Below are positions 1 to 8,972 of a DNA stretch of 64,000 nt, in pieces (the first letter of the stretch is position 1; the number at the start of each line of letters is the position of its first letter). Source of the stretch: DASUPK01 sp963782345 (GTDB taxonomy: Bacteria; Actinomycetota; Thermoleophilia; Solirubrobacterales; 70-9); contig CAWAJF010000003.1 in NCBI GenBank assembly GCA_963782345.1, forward strand, positions 124,001-188,000, read 5' to 3'. Both the position numbers and the translations under genes were made by a program. The notes beneath the pieces are model-generated. The model did not search any database. It saw only the letters and a list, made by a program, of their open reading frames with translations, and was not told the origin of the DNA.

Positions 1-1
1 C

Positions 2-415
2 AAGGCGAGGATCTCGGTGCTGAAGCCGATCATGAAGCAGATCCGGAAGGGGCATCCGATCTACAAGCTCAAGTCACAATCGCCCGTCGAGGACCTCTCC
101 GCCTACCTGGGCCAGACCACCACCTTCACGCTCGACGCGCCCCTGCGCGTGAAGCCGAACAACGTGGTGGCGCTGACCGTCCCCACCTGGGCCCCCGCGT
201 TCGCGATCAACCAGAGCGCCGACACCAAGTGGGCGGCGAGCCGCAAGAGGGGGAAGTGCAACGACACTGCCGACATCCTCGCCGGGAGGCCTCAGGACGC
301 CCCCGGCACCCAGCGCGTCTACGGCTGCGTCTACAACACCGCGCGCCTGCTCTACTCGGCGACGGTCGTGGCCGACCCGAATCAGTCGCCTCCGAAGAAG
401 AAAAAGAAGAAGTAG
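2..415 (+). CDS. Exported protein of unknown function, 3' part, with poly-lysine C-terminus
   Basis: The reading frame is open from the first bases of the window, so the true start and any signal peptide lie outside. The visible ~137 residues have a beta-rich pattern (alternating T/V/L around 'TTTFTLDAPLRV') and two Cys that could pair (in 'GKCNDT' and 'YGCVYN'). The protein ends in six consecutive lysines after a Pro/Ser hinge. Similar Lys-rich tails end the decayed gene at 46955-47670 and the exported protein at 61875-62822. Because of that similarity I infer an exported, cell-surface-associated protein. No domain was recognised. The next gene lies on the opposite strand and its stop immediately abuts this one. 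Confidence 0.6.
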   Translation, partial: KARISVLKPIMKQIRKGHPIYKLKSQSPVEDLSAYLGQTTTFTLDAPLRVKPNNVVALTVPTWAPAFAINQSADTKWAASRKRGKCNDTADILAGRPQDAPGTQRVYGCVYNTARLLYSATVVADPNQSPPKKKKKK

Positions 416-748
416 TCAGCCGCAGGCGGACGGGTTCTGCTTGCACTGCTTCTCGAAGGCCGCCTCAGGGCTGCCCTTGGCCGGCGGGACGTCGTTGGTC
501 GCGGAGTCAGGGGCCTGCGGGTTGTAGGTCTTGCCGCCCGTCGTCGTGACCGTCGTGCTCTGCGAGGTGGTCGCGCCGGTGGTGGTCGGTGCGGCCGGCG
601 CGGTCGACGCGGTGGGGACCGGGGAGGTTACGACCGGGATGGAGACCGGGTTGGTCGTCGTGTCTCCGGAGCTGTCGCTCCCGCACCCGGCGGCGATCAA
701 TCCGGTGGCGAGAACCAGCGGAATCCCAGCGAGGTAACGACGGATCAC
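416..748 (-). CDS. Small Thr/Pro-rich lipoprotein
   Basis: About 110 residues. The N-terminus has two arginines, a hydrophobic stretch and a lipobox-like 'IAAGC', followed by a Ser/Asp-rich spacer, so the protein is probably lipidated on that Cys and anchored outside the membrane. The middle is a low-complexity Thr/Pro/Val linker. The end has two Cys ('KQCKQNPSACG'). I chose the GTG at 748 because it overlaps the stop of the upstream zinc-ribbon gene (GTGA), a typical coupled junction. An ATG at 790 would add 14 Arg-rich residues inside that gene. No catalytic domain is visible and the function is unknown. Confidence 0.65.
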   Translation of the reverse strand: MIRRYLAGIPLVLATGLIAAGCGSDSSGDTTTNPVSIPVVTSPVPTASTAPAAPTTTGATTSQSTTVTTTGGKTYNPQAPDSATNDVPPAKGSPEAAFEKQCKQNPSACG

Positions 749-1029
749 GATCCGTCGAGGGCGGGCTGACGCAGTCCGCAATAGGGGCAATCGCTGACGT
801 CCAGCCCGATCAGCTGATTGCAGCGCCTACAGGTGCGCAAATTCTCCGGGGCCCTGACGAGCGCGGACTCGGACGGGGCGAGCGGCAGGGTGGCCGCCGC
901 GACGCGCATCTCCTCGCCGGTCTCCCGGTCGACGTAGACGCCGTCCGTCCTGACCCTGGCGAGCGCCTCGCGGCCCGACGCCGGGGCCCTCAGCCGGTAG
1001 ATCTGCTCGGGGTTCTGCACGGGCGGCAC
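745..1029 (-). CDS. Small zinc-ribbon protein
   Basis: 94 residues from a GTG start. The C-terminal third carries two CxxC pairs ('CRRC' and 'CPYC') about 13 residues apart, a classic zinc-ribbon arrangement. The N-terminal part looks like a small beta domain ('TDGVYVDRETGEEM'). It is the first gene of a two-gene unit with the lipoprotein, linked by a GTGA overlap, and is divergent from the glycosyltransferase 43 bp away. Zinc binding is inferred from the motif and the role is unknown. Confidence 0.65.
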   Translation of the reverse strand: MPPVQNPEQIYRLRAPASGREALARVRTDGVYVDRETGEEMRVAAATLPLAPSESALVRAPENLRTCRRCNQLIGLDVSDCPYCGLRQPALDGS

Positions 1030-1072
1030 CTTAGCGATAAACGCCGACCAATCCTCGCATTACGGTTGACCG

Positions 1073-2665
1073 GTGCGCGTCCTGATCTTCCACGGGTACC
1101 TGCTGCGCGGGACCGGGTCCAACGTCTACAACGCCAGCCTCGCGCAGGCACTGGCGGCCCAGGGCCACGACGTCCACCTGCTCTGCCAGGACTCCCGTGC
1201 TGCCGAGCTCGACTGGGTGGACGCGGTCGGCCGGTGGGAGGAGGGGCGCCTCCACGTCGAAGCCGTTCGCGACGCGGCACAGCCGGGCAGCGTGACCGTT
1301 TATCGGCCCGAGATCGGTGGACTGCTGCCCGTCTACGTCCTCGACCGCTACGAGGGCTTCGAGGTGAAGACGTTCCCGGACCTGAGCGACGCCGAGCTGG
1401 ATCATTACCTCGACACCAACGTCGCGGCGGTGCGCGATGTCGTAGCGGCGTCGGGCGAGCCCGAGGCCGCACTGGCGAACCACCTGGTCATGGGGCCGGC
1501 CGTTCTCGCGAGGGCCGGTCTGCGCTTCGCGATCAAGGTCCACGGCTCGGATATCTCGTACACGGTGCGCCCGCACTCCGACCGTTTCGTGCCCTATGCG
1601 CGGGAGGGGACGGACGCGGCCGCCGGAATCCTCGCCGGCTCCTCCCACACGGCCCAAGCCCTGTTCGAGACCGTCAAGGACCCGAGCCTGCCGGAGAGGA
1701 CCCGGCTCGGTCCACCCGGCGTCGACGTGCATCGCTTCCGGCCGCATCCGGAAGGGGAGGCCCTGCGCGACCTCGAGGATCTGTCGGCCCGGCTCGCCGA
1801 GGAGCGACCCATGGCGGGGGAGGGGGACGATTCGTTCGGGCGCGATGGCCCGGCGGTCGCCGCCGCGATCCGAGCCTGGGCGGAGGGGAAACCGCGCGTG
1901 CTGTTCGTCGGCAAGCTCCTGATCAGCAAGGGAGTCGACCTGCTCGCGGCGGCCTGGCCCCTGATCCATCTTGCGCGGACGTCCGGCGGAGACGCCGCTC
2001 CGCGGCTCCTGTTCATCGGCTTCGGAGCCTTCGAGGACGGCCTGCGGGCGCTGGTCGAGGCGCTGGGCCGGGGCGACCTCGACTCGGCTCGCGGGATCGC
2101 GGCGAGGGGGCGCGGCCTGGAGGGCCCGCATGAACCGGGGTCACGAACACCGCCGCCGGATCAAGCTCTCCCGATCCTCTCCGGGTTCCTGGCGGATCCA
2201 CCCGCCGGCTACGCCGAGGCCGCCCGCGAGGCTGCCGGGTCGATGCTGATCGGAGGCCGTCTCGAACACGACGAGGTCGCCGACGCGATGCCCGCGGCCG
2301 ACGCCTTCGCGATGCCGAGCACCTGGCCCGAGTCATTCGGCATGGTCCCGGCCGAGTCGGCGGCGTGCGGTGTCCCGCCGGTCGCGGCCGATCATTCAGG
2401 GATGCACGAGGTGGCGCTGCTGCTCGCCGAGGCGGTGCCGGCGGAGCTCGCCCGCCTGCTCAGCTTCCCGGTCGGCCCCGACGCCGTCACCGAGCTCGCC
2501 GACCGGCTCGATGGGTGGCTTGCCCTCGATCAGGGGCGCCGCACCGAAGCGGGACTCGCGCTTTCCGAGCGAGTCGACGAGCTGTGGAGCTGGGACGGCG
2601 TCGCGAGGACGGTCCTCGCGGCTTCGGCCGGTCGGCTGGAGGACCTGCCGAGGGTTAGCAGCTGA
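1073..2665 (+). CDS. GT4-type glycosyltransferase
   Basis: 530 residues from a GTG start. The N-terminus 'MRVLIFHGYLLRGTGSNVY' is the first Rossmann strand plus glycine loop of GT-B enzymes. The C-terminal half carries 'VLFVGKLLISKGVDLL' and the family EX7E signature in 'PESFGMVPAESAACG', which contacts the nucleotide-sugar donor. It therefore probably transfers a sugar from an NDP-sugar to an unknown acceptor in the cytoplasm. It is longer than typical GT4 proteins (350-420 aa) because of insertions around residues 220-260 and 330-380. The downstream ctaC gene starts 23 bp later on the same strand, but no functional link is evident. Confidence 0.8.
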   Translation: MRVLIFHGYLLRGTGSNVYNASLAQALAAQGHDVHLLCQDSRAAELDWVDAVGRWEEGRLHVEAVRDAAQPGSVTVYRPEIGGLLPVYVLDRYEGFEVKTFPDLSDAELDHYLDTNVAAVRDVVAASGEPEAALANHLVMGPAVLARAGLRFAIKVHGSDISYTVRPHSDRFVPYAREGTDAAAGILAGSSHTAQALFETVKDPSLPERTRLGPPGVDVHRFRPHPEGEALRDLEDLSARLAEERPMAGEGDDSFGRDGPAVAAAIRAWAEGKPRVLFVGKLLISKGVDLLAAAWPLIHLARTSGGDAAPRLLFIGFGAFEDGLRALVEALGRGDLDSARGIAARGRGLEGPHEPGSRTPPPDQALPILSGFLADPPAGYAEAAREAAGSMLIGGRLEHDEVADAMPAADAFAMPSTWPESFGMVPAESAACGVPPVAADHSGMHEVALLLAEAVPAELARLLSFPVGPDAVTELADRLDGWLALDQGRRTEAGLALSERVDELWSWDGVARTVLAASAGRLEDLPRVSS

Positions 2666-2688
2666 GTCCTGAATAGAATGCCGCCCTG

Positions 2689-3465
2689 ATGCGCAGCCTT
2701 CCCCTGCCCAAGCTCGTCGCGGCGATAATCGTCCTCACCGTCGTGATGTCGGCGATCATGGTGTCGATCCCCTGGAACGGCAACGAAGCCTCGACCGCCG
2801 CTCCGAAGATCGACGATCTCCTCAACGTGATGATCGTGCTCTCCTCGTTCGTCTTCTCGATCGTGATGGTGATGATGGTCTACTCGGTCTGGAGGTGGCG
2901 GGCGAAGCCGGGCGACGAGTCGGACGGCGCGCCGATTCACGGCAACACGCGGCTCGAGATCGCGTGGACCGCGATCCCCACCGTGATCGTCCTGTTCGGG
3001 GCGGTCTACTCCTGGACCACCCTCTCCACGATCGAGGCGCACGACCCGAATCGCATGGTGGTCGACGTCTACTCCCAGCAGTACGAGTGGCACTTCGACT
3101 ATCCGCAGCAGGGCACCACCTCGCGCGAGCTGCACGTCCCGGTCAATCGCCAGATCGAGTTCCGGATGCACGCGCTCGACGTCATCCACTCCTTCTGGGT
3201 GCCGGAGTGGCGGATCAAGAAGGACAACGTCCCGGGCATCACCACCCGCGCCTACATCACCCCGACAGAGACCGGCCACTACACGCTGGTCTGCACGGAG
3301 CTCTGCGGGATCGGGCACTCGACGATGAGGGCGCCCGTCGTCGTCGAGAAATCGCAGGCGGACTTCGACAAGTGGGCCGCGAGCCAGCCGCCGATCAAGT
3401 CCACGGAGGCGCAGGGGGAGAAGCTGCCCTCCGGGCCGACCACGCCGAGCCAGGTGCGGCAGTGA
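2689..3465 (+). CDS. ctaC: Cytochrome c oxidase subunit II
   Basis: 258 residues. Two N-terminal transmembrane helices (about 7-27 and 45-65) are followed by a periplasm-facing cupredoxin domain. The complete CuA site is visible: H167 in 'VIHSFWVP', then C202, E204, C206, H210 and M213 in 'CTELCGIGHSTM'. This subunit accepts electrons from cytochrome c and passes them to heme a in subunit I. It opens the operon ctaC-ctaD-stress-like gene-ctaE. It is the functional counterpart of the CuA-less paralogue at 14601-15359. The first helix may also serve as a signal anchor, and no lipobox is seen. Confidence 0.95.
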   Translation: MRSLPLPKLVAAIIVLTVVMSAIMVSIPWNGNEASTAAPKIDDLLNVMIVLSSFVFSIVMVMMVYSVWRWRAKPGDESDGAPIHGNTRLEIAWTAIPTVIVLFGAVYSWTTLSTIEAHDPNRMVVDVYSQQYEWHFDYPQQGTTSRELHVPVNRQIEFRMHALDVIHSFWVPEWRIKKDNVPGITTRAYITPTETGHYTLVCTELCGIGHSTMRAPVVVEKSQADFDKWAASQPPIKSTEAQGEKLPSGPTTPSQVRQ

Positions 3466-3502
3466 GCTTAGGAACGACTGAGATAATGCGGAGGATGGAA
3501 GG

Positions 3503-5428
3503 ATGGCGGGAATGACCGCGGCCATGTTCAGGCGTCCGGGGTGGTGGAGGGCGCTCACCTACACGATCCTCGGCGCGGCCTTCGGCTTCGCGCTGGTCGT
3601 GATCCTGCGAAAGGTCTCAGGCCTCCCGGCCTTCCAGACTCAGCAGACCGGCTATCCGCAGGTCATCGTCCCCGCGATCACCGGGTCGCTCGGGTTCCTG
3701 GTCGGGATCGGGTGCTTCGACTACTGGCTCCGCTGGGCGGTCGGCGCCCCGACCTTCCCGAAGGAGCGCGAGCACGACAATCACGGCGCCTACAGCTGGC
3801 GCGACTACTTCAAGGTCAACACCGACCACAAGGTGATCGGCATCCAGTACCTGGTCACGACGTTCTTCTTTTTCTTCGTCGGTGGCCTGATCGCGATGAT
3901 CATGCGGGCGGAGCTTGCTCAGCCCGGCACCCAGATCGTCAACCCGAGCACCTTCAACAGCCTCTTCTCGACCCACGCCGCGCTGATGATCTTCGTCTTC
4001 GTGATCCCGGCGTTCGCGGGGATCGCCAACTACGTCCTGCCGCTGATGATCGGAGCGCCGGACATGGCGTTCCCGCGCTTGAACGCCCTGAGCTTCTGGA
4101 TGCTGCCCGTCGCGGGATGCCTCTTCCTCGGGAGCTACCTGGCGCCGGGTGGGGCCTTCGACGCAGGCTGGACGGGCTACGCGCCGCTCTCCACGGGAGC
4201 GCCTTTGGGCCAGTCCTTCTTCAACCTGGGGGTGCAGTTCGCCGGCGCGTCATCGATCGCCACGGCCCTCAACTTCCTGGTCACGATCGTGACCATGCGT
4301 GCGCCGGGGATGAACTTCTGGCGCCTGCCGCTGCTGGTCTGGGCGAACCTCTCGACCTCGCTGCTGGTGGTCGCCGCGACGCCGTTCATCGCCGGGGTGC
4401 AGTTCATGGTCCTCTTCGACCGGATCCTGCACACGAACTTCTTCCAGGCGGCCTTCGGCGGGGACGTGATCAGCTACCAGCACATCTTCTGGTTCTACTC
4501 GCACCCGGCGGTCTACATCATGATGCTGCCCGGGTTCGGGATCGTCAGCGAGGTGATCTCGACCCACTCGCGCAAGCCGATCTTCGGCTACCGGCTGATG
4601 GCCCTGGCGCTGATCGGGATCGTGGTGCTCTCCTACTCGGTCTGGGCGCACCACATGTTCGTGGCCGGGATGTTCAGCTGGCTGCGCGTCCCGATGATGA
4701 TCACGACCCTGCTGATCGCCGTCCCGACCGGCATCAAGATCTTCTCCTGGCTCGGAACGCTGTTCGAGGGAGTGATCCATCTCAGATCGACGGCGATGCT
4801 GTTCGCCCTCGGCTTCATCGCCACCTTCACGATCGGCGGCATCTCCGGCGTGATGCTCGGGATGATCCCGATCGACATCCACGTCTCCGACACCTACTTC
4901 GTCGTCGCGCACATCCACTTCGTGCTCTTCGGTGGCTCGGTCTTCACGATCTTCGCCGGCGTGTACCACTGGTTCCCGAAGATCACCGGGCGCATGTACG
5001 ACGAGAAGCTCGGCCGGATCCACTTCTGGTTCACGCTGGTCGGCATGCTCGGCACCTTCATTCCGATGCACTGGATCGGGATGGAGGGGATGCCGCGGCG
5101 CGTCGCCGACTACTCCGCGACCTTCGGCAACTGGAACCTCTTCATCTCGATCTGCGCCTTCGTCCTTGGCGCCGCCCAGCTGATCTTCCTCTACAACATG
5201 ATCGTCAGCTGGCGCTTCGGGCCGAAGGCGGGCCCGAACCCGTGGCGCGCCAAGACCATCGAGTGGCAGGTCTCCTCGCCGCCGCCGGTGTTCAACTTCG
5301 ACGAGATCCCGCGCGTGGTCGGCGGGCCGTACGAGTACGGCGTACCCGGCGCCAGGCACGTGATCATGCCCGGCGAGGAGGCCGAGATCAGACAGCCCGA
5401 GAGGGCCGGGGTGGGGGCGCCCACGTGA
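3503..5428 (+). CDS. ctaD: Cytochrome c oxidase subunit I (aa3 type) with two-helix N-terminal extension
   Basis: 641 residues. All heme-copper ligands are present: H158 (low-spin heme a), H334 with cross-link Y338 ('HPAVY'), H383-H384 (CuB), H470 (heme a3) and H472 (heme a). The propionate-binding Arg pair is in 'GMPRR', and the D-channel Asp is in 'GAPDMAFPR'. It reduces O2 to water and pumps protons. Compared with typical subunits I (530-570 aa) it has about 100 extra N-terminal residues. Two extra predicted helices (about 17-37 and 52-71) lie ahead of the usual 'DHKVIGIQYL' start of helix I. Its stop overlaps the next start by one base (TGATG). Confidence 0.96.
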   Translation: MAGMTAAMFRRPGWWRALTYTILGAAFGFALVVILRKVSGLPAFQTQQTGYPQVIVPAITGSLGFLVGIGCFDYWLRWAVGAPTFPKEREHDNHGAYSWRDYFKVNTDHKVIGIQYLVTTFFFFFVGGLIAMIMRAELAQPGTQIVNPSTFNSLFSTHAALMIFVFVIPAFAGIANYVLPLMIGAPDMAFPRLNALSFWMLPVAGCLFLGSYLAPGGAFDAGWTGYAPLSTGAPLGQSFFNLGVQFAGASSIATALNFLVTIVTMRAPGMNFWRLPLLVWANLSTSLLVVAATPFIAGVQFMVLFDRILHTNFFQAAFGGDVISYQHIFWFYSHPAVYIMMLPGFGIVSEVISTHSRKPIFGYRLMALALIGIVVLSYSVWAHHMFVAGMFSWLRVPMMITTLLIAVPTGIKIFSWLGTLFEGVIHLRSTAMLFALGFIATFTIGGISGVMLGMIPIDIHVSDTYFVVAHIHFVLFGGSVFTIFAGVYHWFPKITGRMYDEKLGRIHFWFTLVGMLGTFIPMHWIGMEGMPRRVADYSATFGNWNLFISICAFVLGAAQLIFLYNMIVSWRFGPKAGPNPWRAKTIEWQVSSPPPVFNFDEIPRVVGGPYEYGVPGARHVIMPGEEAEIRQPERAGVGAPT

Positions 5429-6525
5429 TGGAGGAAGGGAGAGCCGCGGACAGGGCCGAGGGGGATCCCAAGGACCAGGAGCCGTCGTTCGAGAAGGTGC
5501 GCGAGAGCGCCGATGAAAAGGCCCAGCGCGAGCATCCTACGACCACGCCGGAGCGGGGCGAGACCGCGATCACGGACGTCGGCACCCCGCAGGAGCACGC
5601 ATCCGAGGTCGTCGCCAAGCGCGAGATAGCCACCTTCGGCGATCCGGACCCGCGTCCCTCCCGCGAGGGCGTCAAGCGCGTGGTGGGCTTCCTCAACGAG
5701 GTCGCCGGCGGCCGGAAGCTGCTCACGGCCTGCCGCGAGCTCTCCGACGCGGGCGCCGAGTACTTCGCGGTGGTCGCTCCGCAGAACCTGCCGATCGTCG
5801 GTCAGCTGGTCGACACGGAGGAGCGCCGTGCCGCGGCGCAGAGCCGTGTCGACGTGACCCAGGCGGTGCTCCGCGAGTTCGGCATCGAGGCGGAGGGCGC
5901 GGTGATGGACCCGGATTCGCAGCTTGCGCTGGACGACGCGGTGCGCGCCACGGAGCCGGACTACATCCTGCTCTCCTGCCTTTACGAGACTCGCTACGGC
6001 CTGATGCGGAAGGACCTGGTCGAGTGGGCGAAGCGCCGCTACAGCCGGGTCGAGCACATCCCGGTCCGGGTCGACGACGACGCCGTTCGCTGGGACGTCA
6101 CCCACACGCTCGTCGTCGCCACCCAGACGGTGAACAGCAAGGACCTGGTCGACCGTCTCGCGGAGCGCGCCAAGGACAGGCCCCACCGCTACACCTTCAT
6201 CTGCCCGCGCTCGGGCGCGATCAGCCGCGAGGAGGTCTGCTCGCGGCTGGCGGCGACCCTCGCAGAGATGTACCGCAATGAGATCGACGCGACCGGGCAG
6301 CCGATGAGCCCCGACCCGTTCCACGCGATCCAGAACGCGATCGAGCACTATCGGATCGACGACATCCTGATCTCGACATTGAAAGGCGAGCATTCTGTGT
6401 GGCTCGAGGAGGGCCTGATCGAGAAGGTGCAGGCGCACACCGACAATCCGGTCGAGCACCTCGAGTCTGGAACAGAGCCCGCCGTCTCGACCCGTGAGCC
6501 GGTCGGCGTGGGGGAGGCCGCCTGA
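5428..6525 (+). CDS. Two-domain universal-stress-like protein embedded in the cytochrome oxidase operon
   Basis: 365 residues from ATG 5428, which overlaps the ctaD stop by one base. Residues 1-75 are acidic, low-complexity and probably disordered. Two alpha/beta units follow (about 80-205 and 210-340), each beginning with a hydrophobic strand ('VVGFLNEVAGGRKLL', 'THTLVVATQTVNSKDL') and ending with 'DYILLS' or 'DDILIST', the pattern of the universal stress protein/HUP fold. I see no clear ATP-binding G-x2-G-x9-G motif. No transmembrane helix is apparent, so it is presumably cytoplasmic. Its overlap with both ctaD and ctaE implies co-translation with oxidase subunits. The function is unknown; a sensor or assembly role is only inference. 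Confidence 0.75.
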   Translation: MEEGRAADRAEGDPKDQEPSFEKVRESADEKAQREHPTTTPERGETAITDVGTPQEHASEVVAKREIATFGDPDPRPSREGVKRVVGFLNEVAGGRKLLTACRELSDAGAEYFAVVAPQNLPIVGQLVDTEERRAAAQSRVDVTQAVLREFGIEAEGAVMDPDSQLALDDAVRATEPDYILLSCLYETRYGLMRKDLVEWAKRRYSRVEHIPVRVDDDAVRWDVTHTLVVATQTVNSKDLVDRLAERAKDRPHRYTFICPRSGAISREEVCSRLAATLAEMYRNEIDATGQPMSPDPFHAIQNAIEHYRIDDILISTLKGEHSVWLEEGLIEKVQAHTDNPVEHLESGTEPAVSTREPVGVGEAA

Positions 6526-7148
6526 TGGAGTCCGCCTCAGTCGCCGTCGGCCACGCCGATGAGCACCACGCTCATCCGCCGGAGGCGCATCAGAGCTCGC
6601 GGATAGACCGCCAGACCCTCGGCATCCTGCTCTTCATCGTCTCCGAGGTGATGCTGTTCGGGGCCTTCTTCGCCTCGTACTTCTTCCTCCGGGTGGTTGC
6701 GAACAACGGCCCGTGGCCGCCGGATCCGTTCGAGGTGCCCGTCGCCGTCGCCGGCATGAACACCGCGATCCTCGTCTCCTCGAGCTTCACGATGCACTGG
6801 GCGCTCGAATCGATCCGCAGGGGCAACCGGCGTGGCCTCCAGATGGGGCTCGCCACGACCTTCCTGCTCGGCCTGACCTTCCTGTTCATCCAGATCAACG
6901 AGTACGTCCACATCGGCTTCAGCGCCCGTGACGACGCCTTCGGCTCGATCTTCTACGGTCTCACCGGCCTCCACGGCGCGCACGTGACGGTGGGCCTGAT
7001 CCTGCTCGGGATCGCCAACGTCCGGGCCTGGCGCGGCCACTACGGCCCGGAGGCGAAGGACCACCTCGGCGTCGAGGTGCCCGGCATCTACTGGCACTTC
7101 GTCGACGTCATGTGGATCGTCGTCTTCACGACGGTCTACGTCCTCTAG
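6525..7148 (+). CDS. ctaE: Cytochrome c oxidase subunit III
   Basis: 207 residues. Five hydrophobic helices are visible, starting near residue 31 ('GILLFIVSEVMLFGAFF', with the conserved E of helix III-type sequences) and ending with 'VPGIYWHFVDVMWIVVF', the typical C-terminal helix. The length fits the five-helix subunit III of actinobacteria. It stabilises subunit I and supports proton uptake. The start codon overlaps the upstream stress-like gene stop (TGATG), closing the ctaC-ctaD-x-ctaE operon. No ctaF (subunit IV) follows directly. Confidence 0.93.
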   Translation: MESASVAVGHADEHHAHPPEAHQSSRIDRQTLGILLFIVSEVMLFGAFFASYFFLRVVANNGPWPPDPFEVPVAVAGMNTAILVSSSFTMHWALESIRRGNRRGLQMGLATTFLLGLTFLFIQINEYVHIGFSARDDAFGSIFYGLTGLHGAHVTVGLILLGIANVRAWRGHYGPEAKDHLGVEVPGIYWHFVDVMWIVVFTTVYVL

Positions 7149-7235
7149 CAGCAAGGATCTCCCTCCGCCCGGTGCCGTCCGACCGGTGGCGTTGGCGGCC
7201 GCTACTCTCCGGCCACGCCAGCAAGGGAGGCATGG

Positions 7236-8474
7236 ATGCCTGACGGGATACTGAAGCTGAGAGGATCCGCCGCCGCCGTGCTGCTCCTGGGAGCCTTGTT
7301 CGCCCTCCCAGGATCGGCGCAGGCGCGAGCGCTGCCGAACGCGAGTCAGCCGCTGCCGGGCGGCGCCTACGCGGGACACACCAAGCGCGGTCTGAAGGTT
7401 CGGATCCGCATCTCTCCCGACAGTCCCAACGGCTCGACCTCCGGCAAGCTGAAGGTTCCGTGCCCGGGCACGAAGGCCCGCTTTCGCACCGGCGACGGCC
7501 GCTTCGTGGCGGTGCGGCGAAACCGGCACGGCAAGGTGATCCTGCGCGCCAAGGGCCAGTTCATCTCCCCGACGCGCGTGCAAGGCAAGCTGACTCGCGT
7601 GGCGGGCAAGCACCGCTGTGGCAAGTCGCGCTTCTTCGCGAAGCTCCGTTCGCCGGCGGGCGTCCGAACGAGCACGATCGACTACGGCCCCTTCGACGTG
7701 CCGCCGGGAGGGATGCAGACGACCAGGAGCGACGTTCCCCGGCCCTGCTCGGATTGCTACCTGGTGGCGATGGTCCCCGACCTGGTCTACGCGAACGGCC
7801 AGATCGCGAACTTCGATACCAAGGCGATGCTTCATCACGTCGTCCTCTTCAACGCGGAGGCCACCGACACCACTTGCCCGAACACCGGCGTCGGGCACCT
7901 GGGACAGCGCTTCTTCGCCAGCGGCAACGAGCGAACGATCTTCAGCCTGCCGAAGGGCTACGGCTACCCGGTCGGCTCCGGCGACCGATGGCGCCTGCTG
8001 ACCCACCTGATGAACATGGCCGGCGCCAACCAGAGCTACTACATCAGGCTGACCTTCTTCTACGTGGAAGCCCGGCCGGGCATCCGCCCGGTGACTCCGG
8101 TCTGGCTGGACATCGCCAACTGCGGTGACTCCGAGTACTCGATCCCGGTGGGGCGCTCCGACGCCCAGTGGGACTACACGGTCCCGGCCTCGCTGGCGGG
8201 CAACCTGGTGGCGATCGCCGGCCACCAGCACAATGACGCCGTCCAGATCCAGGCCACCGACGGCGGGCGGGTGCTCTGCACCTCCCGTGCGGGCTACGGC
8301 CGCAACCCCTCCTACATGGGGAACATCGAGTCGATGAGCGGCTGCTCCGGCACTCCGCTCGCCCGGATCCGCGCCGGCGAGGTGATCGGCCTGCACAGCG
8401 TCTACGACACCGATCACGCCCAGGACAACGTCATGGGCATCATGCTCGGCTACGTCGCCACACAGGGCGGCTAG
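7236..8474 (+). CDS. Secreted SURNod19/PHM-like protein
   Basis: 412 residues with a signal peptide (about 1-32, 'LLLGALFALPGSAQA'). Residues 50-140 form a basic beta domain. Residues 160-410 resemble the plant stress-up-regulated Nod19 family and copper monooxygenase-type jelly rolls: paired His 'LHHVVLF' (H200-H201), a 'GHQHND' block (H330, H332), and near the C-terminus a His-containing 'GLHSVYDTDHAQDNVMGI'. Metal binding is plausible from these His clusters but not demonstrated. It follows the oxidase operon by 87 bp and may have its own promoter. Family assignment is by remembered sequence similarity, so it is tentative. Confidence 0.6.
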   Translation: MPDGILKLRGSAAAVLLLGALFALPGSAQARALPNASQPLPGGAYAGHTKRGLKVRIRISPDSPNGSTSGKLKVPCPGTKARFRTGDGRFVAVRRNRHGKVILRAKGQFISPTRVQGKLTRVAGKHRCGKSRFFAKLRSPAGVRTSTIDYGPFDVPPGGMQTTRSDVPRPCSDCYLVAMVPDLVYANGQIANFDTKAMLHHVVLFNAEATDTTCPNTGVGHLGQRFFASGNERTIFSLPKGYGYPVGSGDRWRLLTHLMNMAGANQSYYIRLTFFYVEARPGIRPVTPVWLDIANCGDSEYSIPVGRSDAQWDYTVPASLAGNLVAIAGHQHNDAVQIQATDGGRVLCTSRAGYGRNPSYMGNIESMSGCSGTPLARIRAGEVIGLHSVYDTDHAQDNVMGIMLGYVATQGG

Positions 8475-8527
8475 GAGGCGCCGGCTGCGCCCTGAGGCGA
8501 CCCCCCGGCCACGTAGGCTCTTCGCCG

Positions 8528-8947
8528 GTGGCCGGAGAGAATCATCCAGTGGCCCGCTTCGGGCTGCCCGGGCCGCTCCGCGACCGGCTGGTCTCGGCCG
8601 TTCTGCGGGGCGAGAAGACCGCGACCTCGTCGCTGCTCGCCGAGTGGGACGCCGACCACGCCCGGCTGCCGGAGGTGGGCGATCGACTCACCGTCGTGGA
8701 CTCGGATGATCGGCCGGTGGCGGTCATAGAGGTCACGGCGGCGGAGGTCATCAGGCTCGGCGACGCCGACATGGCCGTGGCGCGCGCGGAGGGAGAGGGG
8801 TTCTCGAGCGCCGAGGCGTGGCGCCGGACACACGAGAGGTTCTGGCGCGAGCGGGTCATCCCGCGCCTGCCGGCGCCGCTCGCCGCCCCGCTGGACGACG
8901 ACACGCAGATCGTCGTGGAGCGTTTCCGGGTGGTCTCGGACGTGTGA
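8528..8947 (+). CDS. ASCH-domain protein
   Basis: 139 residues from GTG. The ASCH pattern is clear: 'RDRLVSAVLRGEKTATSSL' near the N-terminus (substrate-loop GxKxxT type), 'VGDRLTVVDSDDRPVAVIEVT', and a C-terminal 'EGFSSAEAWRRTHERFW', which is common in bacterial members. ASCH domains are beta-barrels related to PUA and are thought to bind RNA or act on modified nucleosides. Some bacterial homologues are amidohydrolases of N4-acetylcytidine. It lies 53 bp after the SURNod19-like gene. The substrate cannot be told from sequence. Confidence 0.75.
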   Translation: MAGENHPVARFGLPGPLRDRLVSAVLRGEKTATSSLLAEWDADHARLPEVGDRLTVVDSDDRPVAVIEVTAAEVIRLGDADMAVARAEGEGFSSAEAWRRTHERFWRERVIPRLPAPLAAPLDDDTQIVVERFRVVSDV

Positions 8948-8972
8948 GAGCGCGCCCTGAGAAGATCCGGTC

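Noticed and set aside
3541..5427. N-terminal extension of the stress-like protein through the ctaD region (994-residue frame)
   Set aside because: That part is a shadow of ctaD, Arg/Asp-rich without motifs; the true start overlaps the ctaD stop at 5428.
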